Positions 22,601 through 32,783 of a stretch of DNA of 64,000 nt are shown here, one piece after another. A model generated the notes under the pieces. That model ran no database searches, was not told the origin of the DNA, and saw nothing but the letters and a program-made list of their open reading frames with translations. The stretch is from the NCBI GenBank assembly GCA_012103035.1, contig JAAVLL010000002.1, positions 372,001 to 436,000 on the forward strand. The letters run 5' to 3'. The DNA is from Brucella oryzae. GTDB lineage: Bacteria; Pseudomonadota; Alphaproteobacteria; Rhizobiales; Rhizobiaceae. Both the position numbers and the translations under genes were made by a program. How positions within the stretch are numbered: position 1 is the first letter of the stretch; each line of letters opens with the position of its first letter.

Positions 22601-23123
22601 ACCTTTATTCCGCTACGGCCAACAAAAGCCTTGCCAGCGGCCGGCGCGGCTTTGGCTATGCATTGAGTGCAGAAACCGGCCAGCGCATCGCCCTCGATGA
22701 CAACTGGTCGCTGACGCCGCAGGCGCAGCTCATGTGGTCGTCGGTGTCATCCGCCAGCTTCCGCGACGCGTGGGAAGCGCGTGTCGGCCTGCACAATACC
22801 GACAGCCTGACGTCCCGCATCGGGCTTTCGGCCGATTACCGCAATGCCTGGCATAACGCCGATGGACAGCTTACCCGCATGAATATCTACGGTATCGCCA
22901 ATCTCTATCAGGAGTTCATGGGCAGCGCGCCGGTCGATGTCGCGGATGTCAGCTTCGCCACCGGCAAGGACCGCACATGGGCCGGTGTCGGCGCAGGCGG
23001 AACCTATACATGGGCCGATGACAAATATGCCATCTACGGCGAAGGAGCCATCAACACAGCCCTCAACCATTTCGCAAACAGCTATCAAATCAAGGCAACC
23101 GCAGGGTAAGGGTAAGATGGTGA
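16669..23123 (+). CDS. Giant monomeric (type V) autotransporter adhesin, BmaC/AIDA-I-like (many frame breaks)
   Basis: A GTG start gives [20 protein letters not shown] then RAFG, a signal-like N-terminus. Restoring about ten single-base gaps, mostly in G runs, gives about 2150 residues. Order: Gly-rich repeats (16740-17500); a beta-helical passenger of autotransporter-associated strand repeats ([33 protein letters not shown]) in larger ~100-residue modules with [14 protein letters not shown] and [16 protein letters not shown] (18550-21300); a poly-Pro linker (22050-22100) leading to [13 protein letters not shown]; and a beta-barrel translocator (about 22240-23123). With one G restored at 23104-23106 the C-terminus is AGVRVRW, the expected final aromatic residue. 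It would sit in the outer membrane and display the passenger. Confidence 0.85.
22240..23123 (+). other. Autotransporter beta-barrel translocator domain
   Basis: About 295 residues from [18 protein letters not shown] to VRVRW show the alternating pattern and Gly/aromatic content of the autotransporter domain: [61 protein letters not shown]. It lies directly after the NRSW segment that follows the poly-Pro linker. Confidence 0.82.
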
Positions 23124-23129
23124 GGGAAG

Positions 23130-23434
23130 TGGACTTGCCTCGCAACACTGGAGAGGCGTATTGCCAGGGTGGACGCAGATACTGCCGCCGAAAGTCTCGA
23201 ATGGCTGAAGGAGCAGTCTTTTGACTGTATCTTCACGACCGTTCATTGCCGGATGCGTTGGGCCTCACCTTGCTCGAAACACTGAGCGGTGACGGCGAGC
23301 AAACTTGCCTGTTTATCAGCATCTATACGGGCCGAGCTGGGAAACATGCCACAATCCAAGGATCGTCGGTAGGGTGGAACTTACCGATCATAGGATTGCA
23401 CGCCCAGCTTGTAAAACCTAACCGAATTGCATAA
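23130..23434 (+). pseudogene. Response-regulator receiver-like remnant
   Basis: Read in one frame with a T restored near 23247, the segment gives RVDADTAAESLEWLKEQSFD, CIFTTVHLPDALGLTLLETL and a tail ending LVKPNRIA. The pattern resembles a receiver domain (the FD-D-P-GL core with a late K-P), but the usual phospho-acceptor Asp is replaced (TTVHLPD), and no good start codon or output domain is seen. Probably a decayed fragment. Confidence 0.35.
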
Positions 23435-23496
23435 GGCAAAGATATTCTCGGGTAAATTTAGTTATACTGCCGCGAATCAACCAAAAGGATGCGCGC

Positions 23497-25015
23497 ATGA
23501 GCATACTTGACTGGAATGGAACGATCAGCCTGGCTGATGCAATTGCGAACGCACGGGTGCAAGGAAAGGAGCTCTATATCCAGCCAGGCTCCTACGATCT
23601 CGGCTTTACGGCGATTTCAGCAGGAGGAGCGCCGGGAACGCGTGCCCTGCGCATATACGCCACGCCGCGTACGGTGACGTTGAACTTCACGACGGACGAT
23701 CTGTTTTTCTGGATCGAACAGGTTTCCGATATCGAAATTGAAGGAATCGACTTCGACGGCAAGAACCGTGCGCTTTCGGCATTTGCACGGCCGGGCCTTG
23801 TTACGGCGGTTGGGGCCTCGAATCTCGTCTTTCGCAATTGCCAGTTCTTCAATTCTACTCAGGTTGGCTTGCGCTTGCAGAACTGCGGCACAAGACGCGG
23901 TTCGAGCTTTACGATGGACGGCAATGAACTCGCAAGACCTAGCGCCCTGGTGGAAAACTGTGCTTTCGAGAAATGCGATGATGCGGCGATCTATACCTAT
24001 GGCAGCCCGGCGCTCCGTGTCAGCAGTTCGACATTCACCAATCTGAGCAACAACGGTATTCAAATCGAGGAAGATACGCCGATCTACAACGGTACAATCA
24101 TTTCCGGAAACAGCTTCTCCGATGTTCGTGCAGAGAACGGGGCAGCGGCCCTTATGGCAACGCGGTCTCGCTTTTCGCGTCAATGACTGCCTGGTCGAAG
24201 GGAACACGATCCACTTTGCGGCCTTCTCGGCAGTCCGGGCCAATGTCTGTGCCGGAACGGTCATTCAGGGCAACAATTGCTATGGCATTGGTGAGGTTGC
24301 CCTCTATGTGGAAGAAACACCCGCGACGACCGGCAACAACATCGCAGTCGGCAACATTGTAGCCAATAACTTCATCGACTGGTGTGGCCAGGGTATTTCC
24401 GTTGCAAACTTCATGTCCGGCGCGCGCAATGCGACAGTGACCGGAAATGTCATCCGGAATTGCCGTACCCTGTCGCCCTCGCGCGGTCTTCTTGACATTC
24501 GTGGTATCGGTATCAGCGCCGAGGCGGATGCGGTCGTTTCCGGAAATACCATCGAATGCGCGCAGCGGTTCGGCATCATCGCCGGCGCTGGCACCTATTC
24601 GCGCAACCTCGTCATCACCGATAATGTGATCCGGTCAACGCCGGTGGGTATCGTGGCTTCGGAACAGACCAGCGCCAGCACGCCAGCGGGCAACCAGGCC
24701 GGCCATACGCTCATTTCCAACAACATGATTCAGGTTACGTCATCCGACGTCAACGATGGCATTGTGACCTCCAACTACGGCGGAACGGATACGACCTTTG
24801 CAATCGTCAGCAGGATGAACCTGATAACGAGCGCAGCCTACCCACGCCTCACTCTGCCGGCGACGAACGTTCTGCACAACATGGCAACCCGTCCATGGGA
24901 ACGGATGCCTGTCGGACGACGCCCCGTTCGGTTAAGGAGAACAGATGCTGCTGGTGCACTCCTGCGCCAGCAGCTCTTGCGATACGGCTATTGTTCACAT
25001 TTTCTCAAATCATGA
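23497..25015 (+). CDS. Right-handed parallel beta-helix protein (frame breaks)
   Basis: Start ATG with an AAGGA site and opening MSILDWNGTISLADAIANAR. The chain has regular beta-helix turns: IEIEGIDFDGKNRAL, NLVFRNCQFFNSTQVGLRL, SALVENCAFEKCDDAAIYTY, ATVTGNVIRNCRT, AVVSGNTIECAQRFGIIAG and NLVITDNVIRSTPVGIVASE. This fold is used by polysaccharide lyases, hydrolases and epimerases. It resembles Hyphomicrobiales beta-helix repeat proteins of the TIGR03808 type but lacks their twin-arginine signal. A break near 24150 (NG joins GSGPYGNAVSLF) and another near 24885 leave the exact C-terminus uncertain. No catalytic triad can be assigned. Confidence 0.7.
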
Positions 25016-25053
25016 ATTGTAGAGTCGAGAGGTCATCCTCGCTCGGAGCTTGC

Positions 25054-26140
25054 ATGATGCAGAATCAAAAGCGGCTGCTCAATCTGGATATCTTGCGGAT
25101 GGTGTCCGCCCTACTCGTCCTCACCTATCATTATGGCTTCCGGATGGAGGTTTCGGGTGAAGGTGGCGGAATTGGCTTTCCAGAATTCGCCCCCGCTGCG
25201 ATGTGGCTCGATTCCGGTCTGCTGATCTTCTTTGCTATTTCCGGCTACGTCATCGCCCTATCGAGCGAAGGCCGAAGCGCTTTTGATTTTGCTGTTGGTC
25301 GTGCGGCTCGGCTGTGGCCGACCTTCATGCTCTGCGCCACCGCGACAGCGATCGTGCTCTATAACTGGCCGATTCCCGGCCTTCCGACGCCGACCGTCAA
25401 GCAGTGGTTCGCCCATCTTGTTATCAATGCCCGGGCTCTCGGTCAGCCATTCCTCGATGGTGCTTACTGGACCATAGCCTATGAGGTGATGTTTTACGGA
25501 TGGGTCTTTGTTTTCATTGCGCTCGGCTGGTTCAAGAAGCACTGGCAGGCCATCGTGATTTCCTGGCTGGTTCTCTCCATAGCGAACGAGCTGCGCATTG
25601 ACAGTGAAGTGCTCCGAAAACTCGTCATTACCGAGTATTCAGGGTATTTTGTTTTGGAATAACTCTCTATAAGCTCCGGCAGAGGCAGACGCCCGGCGCG
25701 TTCGTCATCCTTGCCGCGTCGATTCTATGGGCTACCGCCACCCCGTTTATCATTGAGCCGAAGTTCTTTGAACTGTATGACATTCACAGAAACACCGCTG
25801 GCCTTGCTTTAGTTGGGCCGATAGCTGTTTCCTGCGTTGCCCTTTGCGTAATGCTGCCGGCGCTTCCCATTCGTCCGGCTATCGCGACCGGCATCGGTGG
25901 GCTGACTTATCCGCTTTATCTTCTGCACCAGCACATCGGCTATGCGATTTTTGCCCGTTTCGGTGCGGATCATAGCCGATGGTTGGTCGGGGCGATCCTT
26001 GTCGCGATCCTGTTTTTGCATCATGGCTGATCGCGGTGTTCTTTGAGCCGCCCGCCCGACGCCTTATCGGTAGTTTCGCCCGCAGCGTCGCTACAGCAAT
26101 ATCGATCCGTCGCGCAAAGTCTCAGCCACAAATGCCCTGA
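25054..26140 (+). CDS. Acyltransferase 3 (OafA/YrhL-like) membrane protein (two frame breaks)
   Basis: About 362 residues with roughly ten membrane helices. It opens MMQNQKRLLNLDILRMVSAL and has the family hallmarks: LDILRMVSALLVLTYH with the conserved His, FFAISGYVI, the RAARLWPTF arginine motif, and GAYWTIAYEVMFY. T-run contractions near 25650 (FVLE becomes FVFGITLYKLRQRQ) and near 26012 (LFLHHG becomes FASWLIAVFFEPP) split it. Such proteins O-acylate extracellular or lipid-linked sugars. Proximity to the beta-helix protein and the FkbM methyltransferase suggests surface glycan modification. Confidence 0.8.
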
Positions 26141-26370
26141 TCCGTCTCTTTGTTAGGGCGTTGCCGAGTTGACGAAGATGGTCGTGCAGCGCTGGTGCCG
26201 TTGGATGATCAGGAAAGCCTGGCTACCGGATTAAAACCCAATGATGCACAGAGCATACGAACTGGAACATTGGGTGTTGAAGTAAAATCGAGGCGACCTT
26301 TATCGTTGATTATGATGCGTATGTCTTCAGTTCCAGCGTACAATAATATTCAAAATGATTAGGGTGTGCC

Positions 26371-26866
26371 CTACCTAAACGCCCAAACATCTTCACAATA
26401 CATGCCAACATCATAGCCTGCGGCTTTCATCTTTACGATAACGTTACCGACGTCAGTGGGCGATAAAGCGCCGACTTCGACTTTGATCAAGCCGGGACGA
26501 TAGCGTTGCAAGTCAAGCTGGTCGAAGACAATCCAGTCTGCGCCCTCGCAGTCGACCAGGAATGCATCGATATATTCAACGTTATTGCGATCCAACACAG
26601 CTTGTAGAGTATCGGAAGCAACTACAATTTCCTTCAGGTGTGGTGCAAATTTATGGAAATTGGGGTCATCCGGTCCCCATACATTCTTGCCAGACATCAG
26701 ATTCGTATCTGTGACTGAGGAACAACCTATGAATTCAAGGGGCAAGGCACCTTCTTCCAAGGCTTTTGCATCGAAAGTCTTAATGGTGATTGAGCCCTGT
26801 TCCCGAGTGATGGCAATCGGTTCGATCTTGAACCGCTCTATATCCGGATAGTTTTTGCGTAAGCGG
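26371..26866 (-). pseudogene. FkbM methyltransferase, C-terminal half (split by IS66)
   Basis: Open minus frame from the IS66 end: NYPDIERFKIEPIAITREQ, ITIKTFDAKALEEGALPLEF, then VDCEGADWIVFDQLDLQRY and IKVEVGALSPTDVGNVIV, typical of the C-terminal half of Methyltransf_21/FkbM enzymes. The N-terminal half with the SAM-binding VNVGACDG motif lies across the IS66 element at 29363-29651. FkbM-type enzymes O-methylate sugars or secondary metabolites using S-adenosylmethionine. Confidence 0.8.
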
Positions 26867-26935
26867 GTAGACTATCCCACGTATCTTTCGTCGGTGAGAT
26901 GGGCGATTTTCTGCATGAATCATGCGGAGAATCCT

Positions 26936-27321
26936 ATGAGCGACGGTGTGAATCAGACCCGGACATTCGAGGTTTTGACGGCGGAGCCTGTGCGAAGCCG
27001 ACGGCGGCCACGAGACTGGTCGGATGACGAGAAGGCGCGGATTGTGGCTGCGTCGTTGCAGCCCGGGGCCAACGTCTCGGCGGTTGCACGGTCTGAAGGA
27101 CTGGATCCTCGCAGCTTTATGGATGGCGTCGTAAGGCGCTTGCGTCTGGTGTTGTTTCACCAGTAACAGCGGGACCGGCCAGTCCGGCCAGATTTGCACG
27201 TGTTGAAACGACGTGTAGCGCTTCGATCGATATTGTTGTCGCCGACATGGTAGTTCGCGTCGGTTCAGCCTTCGATCCGGATCACCTGGTGAAGGTTCTG
27301 AGGGCGGCTCGCAAGGCATGA
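26936..27321 (+). CDS. tnpA: IS66 accessory protein TnpA (one frame break)
   Basis: Start MSDGVNQTRTFEVLTAEPVR, then a helix-turn-helix of the IS66 OrfA type: DWSDDEKARIVAASLQPGA, VSAVARSEGLDPRQLYGWRR once a base is restored near 27111. The restored C-terminus ends VLRAARKA at 27321, overlapping tnpB by 4 bp. Usual IS66 OrfA length. Confidence 0.8.
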
Positions 27322-27681
27322 TTTCCAGCGGTGTGGTGGTTTATGTGTCCTGTCAGCCCGTCGACTTCCGCAAGGGAGCCGCTTCCCTGATGGCAGTTGT
27401 CCGTGATGGCGGTCTCGACCCGTTCAATGGTGCGCTTTATGTCTTCCGGTCAAAACGTGCCGACCGGGTCCGGATTGTGTGGTGGGATGGCAGTGGCGTT
27501 TGCCTTTATTCGAAAACGCTTGAGGACCGTGGCTTTTGCTGGCCGGGCCTGTCAGTTGCGAGGATACGTCTGGATCATTCCCAGCTCATGGCTTTGTTGG
27601 CTGGAATGGACTGGAAAAGATCCGCCCGAACAGGACAAGACGCCCTTTGCTGACAGGATGACAACGCCTGCGGCAAGATGA
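27318..27681 (+). CDS. tnpB: IS66 Orf2-like protein TnpB
   Basis: Classic IS66 Orf2 sequence: VYVSCQPVDFRKGAASLMAV, YVFRSKRADRVRIVWWDGSG, CLYSKTLEDRGFCWP, LLAGMDWK. The frame as given stops at 27653. A one-base change near 27615 would extend it to TPFADRMTTPAAR at 27681, the more usual length. It is needed for IS66 transposition; its biochemical role is unclear. Confidence 0.8.
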
Positions 27682-27736
27682 TTCATGATGCTGTAATGGT
27701 TGGGAAAACGGCCGCTTTTATGCTCTACTCAGCCTC

Positions 27737-29354
27737 ATGGATTTACCGCTTCACGATCTGCCGGATGACGTTGACGCACTGAAAGCTATGGTGCTCGCAA
27801 TGGCACGTGAGCAGGCTGAAAAGGAAGCCCGGTTGAAGGCTGCTGAAGCTGAGATTGCCCGGCTGGAGGCAGTGGAGAAGAGCGCCAACGAACGGATTGC
27901 CAACCTGACATCCATCATGAAGGTTTTGCAGCGCGCCCAGCACGGCCGGCGCTCCGAACGATTACACCTTGGTGTTAGCGATGAACAGGTATCGTTTGCT
28001 TTCGAGGAAGTGGAAACCGGTCTCTCGGCGATCCAGAGCGAACTTCACGATGCGGCCAGGGACAAGCCGAAACGGGCATCACGTCCGCGCAAGGGCTTTG
28101 CCGCTCATCTCGAACGCATTGAGGAAGTCATCGAACCGGAGATTCCGGCTGGTTGCGAGGGTCTGGAAAAGGTCCTGATCGGCGAGGATCGCTCGGAACG
28201 CCTGGACGTCGTGCCCCGAAGTTCCGGGTTGTCGTGACACGTCGCCCCAAATATGCATTCCGGAACCATGATGGTGTGGTTCAGGCGCTCGCGCCTGCAC
28301 ATATTATCGAGAGCGGTTTGCCGACAGAGCGCCTGCTCGCCTATATAGCCGTTTCCAAGTATGCCGATGGCCTTCCACTTTACCGTCAGGAGGCAATCTA
28401 TTTGCGCGATGGCGTCGAGATCAGCCGGAGTTTGATGGCGCAATGGATGGGGCATCTGGGCTTCGAGCTTCAGATATGCGCCGATTATATCCTGGAGCGG
28501 GTCAAGGAAGGTGAAAGGGTCTTCGCCGATGAGACGACCTTGCCCACTCTGGCTCCCGGTTCGGGAAAAGCCACCAAGGCATGGCTTTGGGCCTATGCAC
28601 GCGATGATCGCCCCTATGGTGGGAGCAGTCCACCAATGGTGGCCTATCGTTTTGAAGACAGTCGGGGCGCAGAATGCGTGGCGCGGCATCTTGCCGGGTT
28701 CAACGGAATCCTGCAGGTGGACGGATATGGCGCCTATACGAGCATGATCAAGGCGCAAGCCAAGGCTGGGCGCAACGAACAGATACAGCTGCAGGCTGCT
28801 GGGCACATCTGCGCCGCAAATTTTACGATCTGCACGTCAGCGGGATCTCGCAGGCTGCAACAGATACGGTCACCGCCATGACCAAATTGTGGAAGATCGA
28901 AGATGAGGTTCGCGGCAAGAATGCCGACATCCGCGCCGCGTTCCGTCAGGAACAGTCTGAAACCATTGTCGCCCGCCTCTTCGACCGGTGGGAAAAGGAA
29001 CTGGGTAAAGTCTCGGGCAAGTCCAAAACCGCCGAGGCGATCCGCTACGCGTTCACCCGGCGCGAGGCACTGGAGCGCTTCCTCACCGATGGCCGGGTCG
29101 AAATCGATAGCAACATTGTCGAGCGTGCGATCAGACCACAGACAATCACGAGGAAAAACAGCCTGTTTGCCGGAAGCGAAGGCGGCGGACGGACCTGGGC
29201 TACACTGGCCACGCTTCTCCAGACATGCAAAATGAACAGCGTCGATCCGCTTGACTGGCTATCCCAAACACTAAGCCGCATTGCTCAAGGCTGGCCTGTA
29301 ACCGAAATCGAAGCTCTTATGCCTTGGAACTTCAAGTCTAACGCCATCGGCTGA
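27737..29354 (+). CDS. tnpC: IS66 transposase TnpC (two frame breaks)
   Basis: About 539 residues across two missing bases (near 28205 and 28795). N-terminal coiled coil (KEARLKAAEAEIARLEAVEK), an HTH/zinc-type segment, then the DDE catalytic core: VFADETTLPTLAPGSGKATK, ILQVDGYGAYTSM, and IDSNIVERAIRPQTITRKNS with the catalytic Glu. C-terminal IS66 motif GSEGGGRTWATLATLLQTCK. Full family length. Confidence 0.85.
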
Positions 29355-29362
29355 CCGCTTAC

Positions 29363-29651
29363 GTTTTGCGCAGTCTGATCAAGTTATACGGTACAGGTTC
29401 GACCAGAATTGCTTTGGACCGGGGAATTCGGTGGAGCCAGGGGTCACGTCATCGAAAAGAACACCGTCGCAAGCGCCGACATTTACCATCTGAAAGGGAC
29501 GTTGTTTGCCGGATTTGGCGGCACGGGCGGCCTGGTCCAGTAAGCGCGTCCCGCGCAGCGCAGCGCTTCGGTTCAAAATGCCATTAGGAACACTGCGCGC
29601 TGCCAGCATACGCGCAAAGTCTCTGAATTTCGAAGTTCCCGGAGCATCCAT
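29363..29651 (-). pseudogene. FkbM methyltransferase, N-terminal half (split by IS66)
   Basis: Starts MDAPGTSKFRDFARMLAARS and contains the SAM-binding VNVGACDGVLFDDVTP. With one C restored near 29436 it continues WLHRIPRSKAILVEPVPYNL, ending at the IS66 boundary. VEPVPYNLIRLRKNYPDIE is the junction expected once the element is removed. Whole gene length would be about 260 residues. Confidence 0.8.
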
Positions 29652-29791
29652 GCTCGTGACCTTTCATATGGGTTTTAATCGAATCTTTTAGGAGGAGCAG
29701 GAAAACCTGAACTCACCTAAGGCGGTTAACTGTGAGCGCAACGAATAGCCCACGTCTTTCGTGATTGACGGAATGGGTTTCCGGCTGGCAG

Positions 29792-30353
29792 TCAAAACTT
29801 TTGCTTTGCCCGCTTCGGCATAAAATAGGTTCGGATATTGACGAGTGCTTCAGCGACGTCAGCGGCATCCTGGCGGGTGGCTTTGCGTTTTGTCTCGCCG
29901 AGCTTGCGAATTGGCGCAATGATATCGCCGGTGACGGCATGACCGCGAAGAACCGGCTGCCAAAGTCTCGGCGCGTATCCTGTTGCCAGCAAAAGCAGAG
30001 GTCCCAATCGAACGGATCAAAGGTTTGATCATCGATCCTGGTGAACCTGGGCCGGTAGTCTTTCGGGGTTTCAGAGAGGCTCCCGAGATACGGTTATATT
30101 CCGCAACGATCGTCTGCACGGCCCGATGTTCGGTTGTTTCCATCGGCAGGTTCAGGGCGTCCGGGCCAGTCAGTTCCGGGATCCATTTGCGTGGGTCGAT
30201 GAACTTTGGGCCAATGATCAGAGCCGTAAGATAACCATCGAGACCGCTCATTGACCAGATTGGCGATGCCGGACGGCGTCCCCTGATAAAGGCTTCGAAC
30301 GCCGCGTCATCAAGCTTCGGTCGATCCGTCGTCCCCTGGCTGTTGTGCATCAT
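29792..30353 (-). CDS. YecA/UPF0149-like passenger protein of IS66 (frame breaks)
   Basis: Opens MMHNSQGTTDRPKLDDAAFE with the YgfB/YecA-type signature MSGLDGYLTALIIGPKFIDP, then AEYNRISG and, after frame restoration near 30070, YRPRFTRIDDQTFDPFDWDL, LLATGYAPRLWQPVLRGH and a Lys-rich tail ending KRAKQKF. It overlaps the tnpC stop by 4 bp, so it is co-transcribed and translationally coupled with the transposase. Proteins of this family occur beside IS66 tnpC in Rhizobiales; their role in transposition is not established. Confidence 0.65.
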
Positions 30354-31957
30354 GCCGCCCGTCGCTCCTGCTGCGTCATCGCTTCACGCTCAGCCTTCCA
30401 GGCCCACGGCAGGAGACTTTCCATTTCGCTGGCTTTCACTTTGCCGGAGATGATGCGCTCCAGCACATCGGCAAGCCAGACCTCGGGGTCCACACCATTC
30501 AGTTTACAGGTGTTGACGAGCGATGCGAGGACAGCGAAAGTCTTTCCACCCCGCTCGTTGCCCACGAACAGCGAATTCTTCCTCGTCAGGGCCACGGATT
30601 TCATTGAACGCTCGACCACATTGGAATCGATCTCGACCCGGCCATCATCAAGGCAGGCTGTCAACCCGCTCCAATGGTTGAGCGTGTAGCTGACGGCCTT
30701 GCCAAGCGCCGATTTCGCCGACACCTCGTCGCGCAGTTCGGTGAGGTGGACTTTCAGCTCTCTCATGACTGGAGCAGCCTCGCGACGTCTCACGACGAGC
30801 CGGGTATCGGCGCTTTCGCCGCGCAGTTTTGCTTCGATCCGATAGACTTCCGCAATCCTGGCAAGGATCGACAAAGCCTCCGAAGAACCCGTCAGCTTGA
30901 CGACATCGACGAACTTGCGCCGCGCATGAGCAAGGCAGAAGGCCAGCCGCATGGGTGCGACATTGCTCTTGCCCCGACGTTTGACCATGGTTTTATAGGC
31001 TTGGTATCCATCGACTTGAAGCACGCCGGTAAACGACGACAATTGCCCCTCGATCTCGCGGGCGCTGCGGCTTTCGGCAAAGATATAGGCCACGGCCGGC
31101 GGTGCCGGACCATTCCAGGGACGGTCGTCAACCGCCTGCGCCCATAACTGGCAGACCTTGGTTCGTTTGCGCCCCGGCTCGAGCCGCGGCAACGGCGTCT
31201 CGTCACAGAACACTCTCGGCTGCGAGCGGATAAAGGCGGTAAGCGCGTCATAGAGAAGCTCCAGCCACCAGGCGACCCGCATCACCCAGGCGCCAAGCGT
31301 ACCGCGATCGATGATGACACCGCAGGAGGCCAGCATTTGCGCCTGTCGATTGAGCGGGAGATGCCAGGCAAACTTCGAAACAGCGACATGCGCGGCAAAC
31401 GCCGTGGTCACCATGCCACCGTCCATCACGCGCGCCGGTGCAGGTGCTTGCACGATGGCACTCTCACAGGCCCGGCATGCATAGCGCGGCCGGATCGTCC
31501 GTTTGACCCGGACAACAGCAGGTACGATGTCGAGCGCCTCGCTGACGTCCGTGCCGATGCAATGCAGTTCGAACGAACAGCAGGGGCAAATCTTGCTCTC
31601 CGGCTCAATGATCTCTTCATAGCGCGGAAGATGCTTGGGCAAGCGGCCGATATTGCGGGCAGACGATCGCCGTGCCTGTGTTTTGTCTTCACCGGCCGGT
31701 GCGGCATCGTCATTGGCTGCAACGGGAATATCGCTTAGATCGCCCAGGTCGAGCGTTGCCTGGGCTGGATCGATGATCGTCATCTTCTCCGATTTCGTCC
31801 CGAAGAGCTGGCGCTCAAGGAAGGCAATACGCGCTTTGAGATCGGCATTCTCTTCGTCGAGTAAGAGAATGATCCGGGTCAATTGCGCAGCATCCTGAGG
31901 CAAGGGATCGGGTCGAAGCAGCATGACCGACCCTATCATATTAGCCTGAATCTTCAA
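30350..31957 (-). CDS. tnpC: IS66 transposase TnpC, element 2 (intact)
   Basis: Intact 535 residues with N-terminal coiled coil (LTRIILLLDEENADLKARIA), zinc-like CPCCSFELHCIG, RYACRACESAIVQAPAPARV, catalytic VFCDETPLPRLEPGRKRTKV, LQVDGYQAYKTMVKRRGKS, and IDSNVVERSMKSVALTRKNS. C-terminus GNERGGKTFAVLASLVNTC. Only distantly similar to element 1, so the two are independent arrivals. Confidence 0.9.
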   Translation of the reverse strand: MKIQANMIGSVMLLRPDPLPQDAAQLTRIILLLDEENADLKARIAFLERQLFGTKSEKMTIIDPAQATLDLGDLSDIPVAANDDAAPAGEDKTQARRSSARNIGRLPKHLPRYEEIIEPESKICPCCSFELHCIGTDVSEALDIVPAVVRVKRTIRPRYACRACESAIVQAPAPARVMDGGMVTTAFAAHVAVSKFAWHLPLNRQAQMLASCGVIIDRGTLGAWVMRVAWWLELLYDALTAFIRSQPRVFCDETPLPRLEPGRKRTKVCQLWAQAVDDRPWNGPAPPAVAYIFAESRSAREIEGQLSSFTGVLQVDGYQAYKTMVKRRGKSNVAPMRLAFCLAHARRKFVDVVKLTGSSEALSILARIAEVYRIEAKLRGESADTRLVVRRREAAPVMRELKVHLTELRDEVSAKSALGKAVSYTLNHWSGLTACLDDGRVEIDSNVVERSMKSVALTRKNSLFVGNERGGKTFAVLASLVNTCKLNGVDPEVWLADVLERIISGKVKASEMESLLPWAWKAEREAMTQQERRAA

Positions 31958-31972
31958 GCAAAACCAATAGGA

Positions 31973-32328
31973 TCAGCCTACTTTTGAGGGTCGTCTCACC
32001 GCGTTTCGCTTGACCCGCGTCCAGTCAATGCCAGCTAGCAAAAGCGAGAACTCCTGGGCACTCATCTGCATCGCACCATCGCGGATCGGGGCCAAACAAA
32101 CTTTCCGCTCTCCAACCACTTTGTCGCCAGGATCATGCCTGACCCATCCCAGTAAATGCAGCGAAGTCGATCCAGACGCTTGGCGCGGAAAACGAACACG
32201 TCGCCACAATAGGGATCGGCCGCGAGCGCTGACGCCACCAAAGCCACAAGGCCATTCATGCCGCGCCGGAAGTCGACCGGTTGCGTAGCCACCATGATCT
32301 TCACGCCACTCGGCGAAACTCCGATCAC
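31973..32328 (-). CDS. tnpB: IS66 Orf2-like protein TnpB, element 2 (one frame break)
   Basis: The start MIGVSPSGVKIMVATQPVDF overlaps the tnpA stop by 4 bp, followed by RGMNGLVALVASALAADPYC, VFRAKRLDRLRCIYWDGSGM, a break near 32100, and QEFSLLLAGIDWTRVKRNAV. Typical IS66 Orf2 of about 118 residues. Confidence 0.82.
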
Positions 32329-32783
32329 CGGCGACCTCGCAAGGCCGCCACCATCGCTTGCGCCAGTTCAGGTGCTACCGGGCCGATAACCGTCATGCGC
32401 GCGCCAGCAATCTCGATCTCAATTCGACCCGCGGCAAAGTGGGCGACATCTGACGGCGAGCCTGGAGCCGGCGTTCGATCGCCAACTACCGTCACCGGCA
32501 CGAACATCGCCTGCTGCGCACTGGACCTCGCAGATCGTTGAGAGGTCAGCCCAGCGTCCCGGCGCCAGACGTTCAGCAAGCCGCGATTGACGCCCCAGCG
32601 CCGGGCAACGGCCGAGATGTTAACATCAGGTTCCGCGCTTTCCGCAAGGATCCGCGCCTTCTCCTCGTCAGTCCAATTCCGCCGCTGCCGCCGGCCGGTA
32701 ATCACCTCGATCCGACGATACTTTCCCTCATGCCTGGCTTCATCCATGTCTTCAAGCATGGCATCAGCGCGATCTCCAATCAT
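32325..32783 (-). CDS. tnpA: IS66 accessory protein TnpA, element 2
   Basis: Intact 152 residues. Helix-turn-helix region NWTDEEKARILAESAEPDVN followed by ISAVARRWGVNRGLLNVWRR matches IS66 OrfA; the C-terminal part IEIEIAGARMTVIGPVAP is the usual small beta unit. First gene of the tnpABC operon. Confidence 0.85.
   Translation of the reverse strand: MIGDRADAMLEDMDEARHEGKYRRIEVITGRRQRRNWTDEEKARILAESAEPDVNISAVARRWGVNRGLLNVWRRDAGLTSQRSARSSAQQAMFVPVTVVGDRTPAPGSPSDVAHFAAGRIEIEIAGARMTVIGPVAPELAQAMVAALRGRR

Larger units (their letters stand above)
26859..29362 (+). mobile_element. IS66-family element 1 (about 2.5 kb), inserted in an FkbM gene
   Basis: Ends GTAAGCGG and CCGCTTAC are inverted. The flanks are GTTTTTGC on the left (26851-26858) and GTTTTGC on the right (29363-29369). 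These fit the 8-bp duplication of IS66 if one T is missing on the right. Contains tnpA, tnpB and tnpC. Confidence 0.88.

Noticed and set aside
23130..23434. Functional response regulator
   Set aside because: The phospho-acceptor Asp is missing, there is no output domain, and no start codon with a ribosome site is seen.
26150..26362. 70-codon plus frame after the acyltransferase
   Set aside because: No ribosome site or recognisable motif; likely chance or old remnant, not enough to call a gene.
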